Below, piece by piece: positions 6,740 to 10,772 of a stretch of DNA of 10,772 nt. A model generated the notes under the pieces. That model was given only the letters and a program-made list of their open reading frames with translations, did no database searches and was not told the DNA's origin. Made by a program: the position numbers and the translations under genes. The stretch comes from Bacillota bacterium (GTDB lineage: Bacteria; Bacillota; Clostridia; Lachnospirales; Lachnospiraceae), in the NCBI GenBank assembly GCA_023393095.1, contig JAEWMT010000138.1, positions 1-10,772 on the forward strand, read 5' to 3'. Positions within the stretch are counted from its first letter, which is position 1, and each line of letters opens with the position of its first letter.

Positions 6740-7555
6740 ATGAAGTCTATTATTTACTATTTTACCGGTACTGGAAATAATCTGTCTGTAGCCAGAGGTT
6801 TACAAAGAGAATTAGGTAACACGACGATTTTACCGATAGCAGTACTTTTAGATAATAAGGAGATACCCAAAGAGTATGATATGATTGGAATCTGCGCACC
6901 CTCTTATTATTCACATGTGCCACCGTTTGTAATGAGATGCGTAGAAGGAGTTAAATTCAAAGAGAGTCAAATTGTATTTACTGTGATAGGTTGTGGAGGC
7001 AATCGCGGGCACGCGATAGAGGATATCCGGGATACTGTAAAGGCTTCAGGCAAAACTGTAAAGTATGAATTTGCCGTAACTCTTCCGGGTAATCACATAT
7101 TAGCCTACGGTGCATTTCCAATGATTATTCAAAAAACTATTCTAAGTCATAACAAAAAGAAAATAAGGAAGATTGCAGATGTTTTAAAAGCTGAAGGACC
7201 GGAAATACATATGGGTAAATCTTTACTTTTTACAAAGAAAACCGACGACCAGGTTAAGGATATCATAGCCAGCTTTGGAGAATTGGGAAAGCAGTATAAA
7301 GTTTCAGAAAAATGTATGAAGTGTGGAACCTGTGTGAAAGTATGCCCAGTGAGAAATATTACCATGGATGGGAGCAGAGTGCAATTTGGAGATAGCTGTC
7401 AGCGATGTATGGCTTGCATTCAATGGTGCCCAACAAGAGCGATAGATAAGGATAATATTACAGAAAAGAGAAAAAGATATCACCATCCTCTTATTAATGT
7501 GGAAGATATTATGGAAAACAATCGTCATATAAACCAGCCCAGAGAAGAAAGGTAA
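6740..7555 (+). CDS. Flavodoxin-like / 2[4Fe-4S] ferredoxin fusion (EFR1-like redox protein)
   Basis: A cytoplasmic electron-transfer protein of 271 residues. The N-terminal half is flavodoxin-like: strand SIIYYF then the FMN-phosphate loop TGTGNN at about residues 8-13. Later stretches (APSYYSHVPPFV, VIGCGGNRGHA, LPGNHI) resemble flavin-contact loops of the EFR1-type fusions common in clostridia. The C-terminal half has two 4Fe-4S motifs: Cys192, 195, 198, 202 and Cys220, 223, 226, 230, each CxxCxxCxxxC with a following Pro. It could pass electrons between flavin and clusters to an unknown partner. I chose ATG 6740, with AAGGAG at 6723-6728; an upstream in-frame TTG at 6710 falls at the predicted transcript start. 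The divergent TetR gene probably controls it. Partner and substrate are not apparent. Confidence 0.88.
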   Translation: MKSIIYYFTGTGNNLSVARGLQRELGNTTILPIAVLLDNKEIPKEYDMIGICAPSYYSHVPPFVMRCVEGVKFKESQIVFTVIGCGGNRGHAIEDIRDTVKASGKTVKYEFAVTLPGNHILAYGAFPMIIQKTILSHNKKKIRKIADVLKAEGPEIHMGKSLLFTKKTDDQVKDIIASFGELGKQYKVSEKCMKCGTCVKVCPVRNITMDGSRVQFGDSCQRCMACIQWCPTRAIDKDNITEKRKRYHHPLINVEDIMENNRHINQPREER

Positions 7556-7561
7556 TTTTAA

Positions 7562-8011
7562 TCAATTTTTATAATTTTTTATAAGGTCACTTTGAATATG
7601 CTCATTTAATTTAGTGATTTCATAAGTATTACCTCTTGGTGCATTTGGCCACTCATCCACTTGCGGGCCAAAATACTCTTTTGGTGTATTTTTATATCTT
7701 CCTACAATATGGATATGAAAATGTTCAATACCTTCACCAATAACAAAAGAATATACATGTTCCATATTAGGTAATGTCATTAATGCTTTACTGATATTTT
7801 TAAGCATTATTCCAATTGCATACATTTCTTCATCAGTAGCATTATACATTCCTTTGAAATGTCGTTTGGTTTCAATAAAATAATATCCCAAGTAATTATC
7901 ATCACTATCTGGATGGGGTATATAGTGACTTACATATAAAATATCATTTTGAAATACTATGTCTTTGTTATCTTCATGTTTTTTACATATAAAGCATTTT
8001 TCGCAATCCAT
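7562..8011 (-). CDS. HIT-family (histidine triad) protein
   Basis: A small soluble protein of 149 residues. The histidine triad HFHIHIV (His97, His99, His101) identifies a HIT-fold nucleotide-binding protein; such proteins hydrolyse or transfer nucleotidyl groups from AMP-linked or dinucleoside substrates. The N-terminus has closely spaced Cys3, Cys6 and Cys9 followed by His12, which might bind a metal. The ATG at 8011 has AAGGAG at 8026-8021. It is convergent with the redox gene, their stop codons only six bases apart, and no good hairpin terminator is visible between them. No specific substrate can be given, and nothing ties it functionally to its neighbours. Confidence 0.88.
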   Translation of the reverse strand: MDCEKCFICKKHEDNKDIVFQNDILYVSHYIPHPDSDDNYLGYYFIETKRHFKGMYNATDEEMYAIGIMLKNISKALMTLPNMEHVYSFVIGEGIEHFHIHIVGRYKNTPKEYFGPQVDEWPNAPRGNTYEITKLNEHIQSDLIKNYKN

Positions 8012-8346
8012 ATACTTTTACTCCTTACAATTTTATTTAGAACTATTAATGAATTTAAAGGTATGACAGGCCTTACTTGATTACTGTTTACACAACTATT
8101 CTATAACATATAATTGTTAATATACTTCGTTATTAAACCATTTATGAAATTCTTTATCAACCGTGACCTTCATTAAATATGATAAATAATGTATGTTCCT
8201 TAGTTTTAATATAACACATTATTTGGAAGTATTAAAAAATTAGCAGGATTCTATTTTGATCATTGATTAATTAAAATTGTTGATTTGATTTTCGGTAGAA
8301 ATCATATATTAGAATAAGTAATGATGAATTGAGGTGCTGCAGTATT
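8012..8346. other. Gene-free AT-rich stretch between divergent genes
   Basis: About 335 bases between the HIT gene (-) and the amidase gene (+) contain no gene I can support. It should hold two divergent promoters. None matches consensus well; a TTGATT at 8280-8285 with TATATT at 8305-8310 has a long 19-base spacer. An 18-codon minus-strand reading frame (8173-8117) lacks a ribosome site. Confidence 0.5.
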
Positions 8347-8871
8347 ATGGCACGAGTCATATTAAATGCCGGTCATGGGGGAAGTGATTCCGGAGGAACG
8401 TATATGGGCAGGATGGAGAAGGATGATAATTTGAGGATGACCTTTGCGGTAGGAGACATCTTATCAAGAAATGGCATTGAAGTTTATTATACTAGGTTAA
8501 ATGACACCTTCATCTCACCGGTAAAAAGGGTGGAGGAAGTTAATCGTATTGGAGGAGATCTGTTAGTAGATATACACCGGGGATTCCCGATACCAGAAAA
8601 ACTGTCCGGTGTCAGCGCTTATATTGACCACGAGGATGGTATTGAAAAAGTTGCGGCAGAAAATGTTTTAAATAATCTGGAAATGTTGGGATTTAAAAAT
8701 TTAGGTGTCGGTATCCGAGAAAGAGTATATATATTGAAATATTCTAATGTCCCCGCTTTTCTATTAGATGTAGGCTTTATCAATTCCGAATTTGATAACC
8801 ATATGTTTGATGAACATTTTTATGATATTGCGAATGCCATCGCAAGGGGAATTATGCAAACTTTGGAGTGA
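8347..8871 (+). CDS. N-acetylmuramoyl-L-alanine amidase-like protein (Amidase_3 fold)
   Basis: A 174-residue protein made of a single Amidase_3 domain, the zinc enzymes that cut the lactyl-alanine bond of peptidoglycan. Zinc ligands fit: His10 in LNAGHGGSDSGG, Glu24 in MEKDDNL, His77 in DIHRG. Two conserved spots differ from the family: the usual SIHxN is DIHRG, and the usual catalytic Glu in the LVExGF motif is Asp141 (FLLDVGF). It may have weak or changed activity. No signal peptide, membrane helix or wall-binding domain is present, so it would stay inside or be released by lysis or in the mother cell. GAGGTG (8331-8336) lies 10 bases before the chosen ATG; an in-frame TTG at 8329 precedes that site and is unlikely. 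It stands alone, with no holin or sporulation gene nearby. Confidence 0.85.
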   Translation: MARVILNAGHGGSDSGGTYMGRMEKDDNLRMTFAVGDILSRNGIEVYYTRLNDTFISPVKRVEEVNRIGGDLLVDIHRGFPIPEKLSGVSAYIDHEDGIEKVAAENVLNNLEMLGFKNLGVGIRERVYILKYSNVPAFLLDVGFINSEFDNHMFDEHFYDIANAIARGIMQTLE

Positions 8872-9155
8872 TAAATATAGAGGTATTTTAATTAGTTCAA
8901 TTAATACTAGACAATAAATGTTCAGAAAGTGCATGTCTAGAACATGATTTGATAACACGATATTGTTTACTAGTATAAATTGTGCAAAAACAATATGGAT
9001 ATACATGAAATTTTTGTAAATTAGATGCATTGAAACATAATAATTCTGATGATAAAATTGCAACATAGAATTGTTGTAGGTTATAGACAATTTCATACCG
9101 GTAAATCAATTTGGCTGTAACAGCTAGCGTTAACAGCTGAGGCTTTTCGACAGAG
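8872..9155. other. Gene-free region with several inverted repeats
   Basis: No coding sequence is supported here. Two interlocked inverted repeats occur: CTAGACA (8907-8913) with TGTCTAG (8934-8940), and ATGTTC (8918-8923) with GAACAT (8940-8945), an order that would give a pseudoknot in RNA. A perfect 9-bp inverted repeat follows (8960-8968 with 8988-8996, 19-base loop). Near the right end, TAACAGCT is repeated directly at 9118-9125 and 9131-9138. It may contain the nif leader or an untranslated RNA. Confidence 0.5.
9058..9087 (+). promoter_or_regulatory. Weak candidate promoter before the nifH-upstream terminator
   Basis: TTGCAA (9058-9063), 18 bases, TATAGA (9082-9087). Each box matches four of six consensus bases. 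A transcript starting near 9094 would run about 90 bases to the terminator at 9156-9186, giving a short RNA or an attenuated nif leader. No sigma-54 promoter was found. Confidence 0.3.
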
Positions 9156-9186
9156 GCGTCATTACTTTAAGTAGTGACGCTTTTTT
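9156..9186 (+). terminator. Intrinsic terminator 300 bases before nifH
   Basis: A 10-bp stem (9156-9165 with 9171-9180, GCGTCATTAC with GTAGTGACGC, one G-U pair) with loop TTTAA and six T at 9181-9186. Its distance from the amidase stop (285 bases) makes it an unlikely end for that gene alone; it may end a short RNA or act as an attenuator in the nif leader. Repeat copy 2 starts at the very next base. Confidence 0.85.
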
Positions 9187-9313
9187 ATTTCATAGGAAAT
9201 TGCGTCCTATGAAATAAAAAGCACTCCGTGCAGGATGCGCACCTCGCGGTAAGGAAGTATGTTACTACGTAACCCACTCGGGCGCGGAGAATGTGCGCAG
9301 CACATTCTTTGTT
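9187..9313 (+). repeat. Structured interspersed repeat, copy 2
   Basis: Nearly identical to bases 1-126 and in the same orientation. The only differences I count in the shared 120-odd bases are one substitution (G to A at the base equivalent to 90) and one inserted A in the terminal palindrome, which then has 8-bp arms and a 3-base loop. It directly abuts the T-run of the terminator at 9156-9186 and is followed without a gap by copy 3. Confidence 0.92.
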
Positions 9314-9450
9314 ATATCATAGAAAATTACGTCCTATGATATAAAAAGTACTTCGTGCAAAATGTGTACATCGCGGACAGGAAGTATGTTGCTTCGTAAT
9401 CCGCTCAGGCGCGGAGAATGTTTGTAGTACATTCTTTGTTCTCTCTAACA
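9314..9450 (+). repeat. Structured interspersed repeat, copy 3 (diverged)
   Basis: Tandem with copy 2 and about 83% identical to it (roughly 22 differences in 127 bases by hand), mostly C to T and G to A. The first hairpin keeps 9-bp arms through paired changes (ATATCATAG with CTATGATAT). The second becomes GTAC/GTGC with a G-U pair, and the third GTTGC/GTAAT with two G-U pairs. The last palindrome keeps a 6-bp stem (GAATGT/ACATTC). It ends 35 bases before nifH. Confidence 0.88.
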
Positions 9451-9485
9451 ACGTGTAAAAAAAATTTGAAAACTAGGAGGTAATT

Positions 9486-10310
9486 ATGATGAGGCAGGTC
9501 GCAATTTATGGAAAAGGTGGTATTGGTAAATCCACAACAACACAGAACTTAACAGCAGGTTTAGGCGAAATGGGAAAAAATATCATGATTGTTGGATGTG
9601 ACCCAAAGGCAGACTCAACCAGATTAATTCTTGGGGGTTTAGCTCAAAAAACAGTTCTTGATACCCTTCGTGAAGAAGGAGAGGATATTGATCTTGAATT
9701 TATTATGAAGCGTGGTTTCTCCGGTATACGCTGTGTAGAATCGGGCGGTCCGGAACCGGGTGTTGGTTGTGCAGGACGTGGTATTATTACTTCCATTAAT
9801 CTTTTGGAACAATTAGGTGCATATACGGATGATTTGGATTATGTATTTTATGATGTACTTGGTGATGTTGTTTGCGGCGGTTTCGCAATGCCAATTCGTG
9901 AGGGAAAGGCACAGGAGATATATATCGTAGCCTCCGGTGAAATGATGGCTTTATATGCAGCAAACAATATTTCAAAAGGTATTCAAAAATATGCATCCAC
10001 TGGCGGTGTAAGACTGGGAGGTATTATCTGTAACTCCAGAAAAGTTGACGGAGAAGCAGAGTTAGTTGCAGCATTTGCAAAGGAGCTTGGATCACAGATG
10101 ATTCATTTTGTACCAAGAGATAACATGGTACAGAGAGCAGAGATTAATAAGAAAACAGTAATCGATTTTGATCCGACCGCAGCTCAGGCAGATGAATATC
10201 GTCAGTTGGCTAATAAAATAGATGGAAACGATATGTTTGTAATTCCTAAGCCGATGAAGCAGGAAAGACTGGAAGAAATTTTAATGGAACATGGCATATT
10301 GGATATTTAA
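9486..10310 (+). CDS. nifH: Nitrogenase iron protein NifH (dinitrogenase reductase)
   Basis: The 274-residue homodimeric iron protein that uses ATP to pass electrons one at a time to the MoFe protein of nitrogenase. Seen: P-loop GKGGIGKS (9-16), GCDPKADST (37-45), the two Cys that bind the shared 4Fe-4S cluster, Cys95 in GVGCAGRGI and Cys130 in DVVCGGFAMP, and Arg98, the position that DraT ADP-ribosylates in some bacteria. AGGAGG at 9475-9480 serves either of two adjacent ATG codons, 9486 or 9489; the second gives the more usual MRQVAIYGKGG start. nifI1 follows after 21 bases, so they are very likely one operon. The leader is unusual, with a terminator and two structured repeats. nifH-like genes exist outside nitrogen fixation, but nifI1 and nifI2 support a real nitrogenase operon. 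Confidence 0.97.
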   Translation: MMRQVAIYGKGGIGKSTTTQNLTAGLGEMGKNIMIVGCDPKADSTRLILGGLAQKTVLDTLREEGEDIDLEFIMKRGFSGIRCVESGGPEPGVGCAGRGIITSINLLEQLGAYTDDLDYVFYDVLGDVVCGGFAMPIREGKAQEIYIVASGEMMALYAANNISKGIQKYASTGGVRLGGIICNSRKVDGEAELVAAFAKELGSQMIHFVPRDNMVQRAEINKKTVIDFDPTAAQADEYRQLANKIDGNDMFVIPKPMKQERLEEILMEHGILDI

Positions 10311-10331
10311 AATTAAAGTGGAGGTGAAATT

Positions 10332-10658
10332 ATGGTATTAGTTAGATCAATTATTCGTCCTGAAAAGGTTGGTATTGTGTTATCAGAATTATTATCAGCA
10401 GGCTTTCCTGCAGTAACAAAAATGGATGTGTTTGGACGTGGTAAGCAAAAGGGAGTTAAGGTCGGAGAAGTATTTTATGATGAGATTCCTAAGGATATGC
10501 TTTTAATGGTTGTAGATGACAAGGATAAGGACGATGTTGTTAAAATAATCATGAAATATGCAAGAACCGGAGAGAACGGCAATTTTGGAGACGGAAGAAT
10601 TTTCGTCAGCCCGGTAGAAGAAGCCTACACCATCAGTACGAAGAAAAAGGGATTATAA
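10332..10658 (+). CDS. nifI1: PII-family nitrogenase regulator NifI1
   Basis: A 108-residue protein of the GlnB/PII family found inside nif operons of clostridia and archaea. In methanogens NifI1 and NifI2 form a complex that binds the MoFe protein and switches nitrogenase off when ammonium appears, relieved by 2-oxoglutarate and ATP. Seen: the PII start MVLVRSIIRPEKVGIVLSEL, a short T-loop region after FGRGKQKG, and the C-terminal signature GDGRIFVSPVEEAYTI. The T-loop is shorter than in GlnB and lacks its usual uridylylated tyrosine context. GGAGGTG lies five bases before the ATG. It is 21 bases after nifH and 14 bases before the start of nifI2. The role is by family; position between nifH and nifI2 confirms it. 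Confidence 0.95.
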   Translation: MVLVRSIIRPEKVGIVLSELLSAGFPAVTKMDVFGRGKQKGVKVGEVFYDEIPKDMLLMVVDDKDKDDVVKIIMKYARTGENGNFGDGRIFVSPVEEAYTISTKKKGL

Positions 10659-10672
10659 GAATGGAGGTTTAT

Positions 10673-10772
10673 ATGAAGGAAGTCATGGCGATTGTCAGAC
10701 AAAGTAAGGTTAATGTAACGAAAGAAGCGTTATCCACAGCTGGTATCCCTGCCTTTACCTGCAGAAAAGTAC
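10673..10772 (+). CDS. nifI2: PII-family nitrogenase regulator NifI2 (partial, runs off window)
   Basis: The first 33 codons of a second PII-type gene, starting MKEVMAIVRQSKVNVTKEAL and continuing through an AGIPAFTCRKV stretch typical of NifI2. GGAGG (10663-10667) lies five bases before the chosen ATG. An in-frame ATG at 10661 would include the ribosome site itself and is unlikely. NifI2 is the partner of NifI1 and in methanogens is the subunit that responds to 2-oxoglutarate. The T-loop and C-terminus are outside the window. nifD and nifK would be expected next, as in other clostridial nif operons. Confidence 0.9.
   Translation, partial: MKEVMAIVRQSKVNVTKEALSTAGIPAFTCRKV

Noticed and set aside
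8117..8173. Minus-strand 18-codon reading frame (MKVTVDKEFHKWFNNEVY) that looks protein-like
   Set aside because: There is no ribosome binding site, a stop lies 15 codons upstream, and no recognisable match. At most it is the relic of a lost gene.
9111..9128. TTGGC...GC resembling a sigma-54 (-24/-12) promoter for nifH
   Set aside because: The GG to GC spacing is not the required ten bases, and the -12 TTGC element is missing.
9090..9186. ANTAR-type antitermination leader or c-di-GMP riboswitch upstream of nifH
   Set aside because: No pair of hexaloop hairpins with the A1/G4 pattern has stable stems, and the conserved core of the c-di-GMP classes is absent.
1..9313. Composite transposon bounded by the two near-identical repeats
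   Set aside because: The repeats encode no transposase, are in direct orientation, and the genes between look like ordinary chromosomal genes with the same base composition as the flank.
9187..9450. Tandem repeats as a CRISPR array
   Set aside because: The units are about 130 bp, directly abutting without unique spacers and with internal hairpins; no cas gene is near.

Overview
The window looks like chromosome of a low-GC, anaerobic, nitrogen-fixing Clostridia member, probably Lachnospiraceae-like. The reasons are AT-rich sequence, strong AGGAGG ribosome binding sites, a nifH-nifI1-nifI2 gene order known from clostridia and methanogens, a ferredoxin-type redox protein, a clostridial chemoreceptor, and a manganese-riboswitch cation ATPase. 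Genus-level assignment is inference.

Left part (1-3069): a structured repeat of about 130 bp opens the window. It is followed by a membrane chemoreceptor (298-2292) and a Nudix hydrolase of the ADP-ribose pyrophosphatase type (2398-2973). A long perfect hairpin at 3025-3069 separates these from the convergent gene on the other strand.

Middle part (3080-8011): a P-type cation ATPase on the minus strand has a complete leader of about 180 bases. The leader holds a near-consensus promoter, an aptamer of the yybP-ykoY (Mn2+) class, and mutually exclusive antiterminator and terminator hairpins directly before the ribosome binding site. Upstream, a TetR-family regulator (minus) is divergent from a flavodoxin-ferredoxin fusion protein (plus). 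Their shared 176-base intergenic region has two good promoters and four copies of a 13-base element, which suggests one self-regulated switch. A HIT-family protein lies convergent to the redox gene.

Right part (8012-10772): a gene-poor stretch, a small Amidase_3 protein with altered active-site residues, and a 600-base gene-free region lead to the nitrogenase cluster. The gene-free region has hairpins, a pseudoknot-like arrangement, an intrinsic terminator, and two tandem copies of the repeat seen at the left edge. Then follow nifH (dinitrogenase reductase), nifI1 and the start of nifI2 (PII-type post-translational regulators of nitrogenase), which runs off the window. nifD and nifK are expected next.

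The most interesting items are the repeat family (98% identical copies 9.2 kb apart, plus a diverged copy whose changes keep the hairpins paired), its placement between a terminator and nifH, and the fully legible Mn2+ switch in front of the ATPase. No CRISPR array, insertion sequence, rRNA or tRNA was seen.
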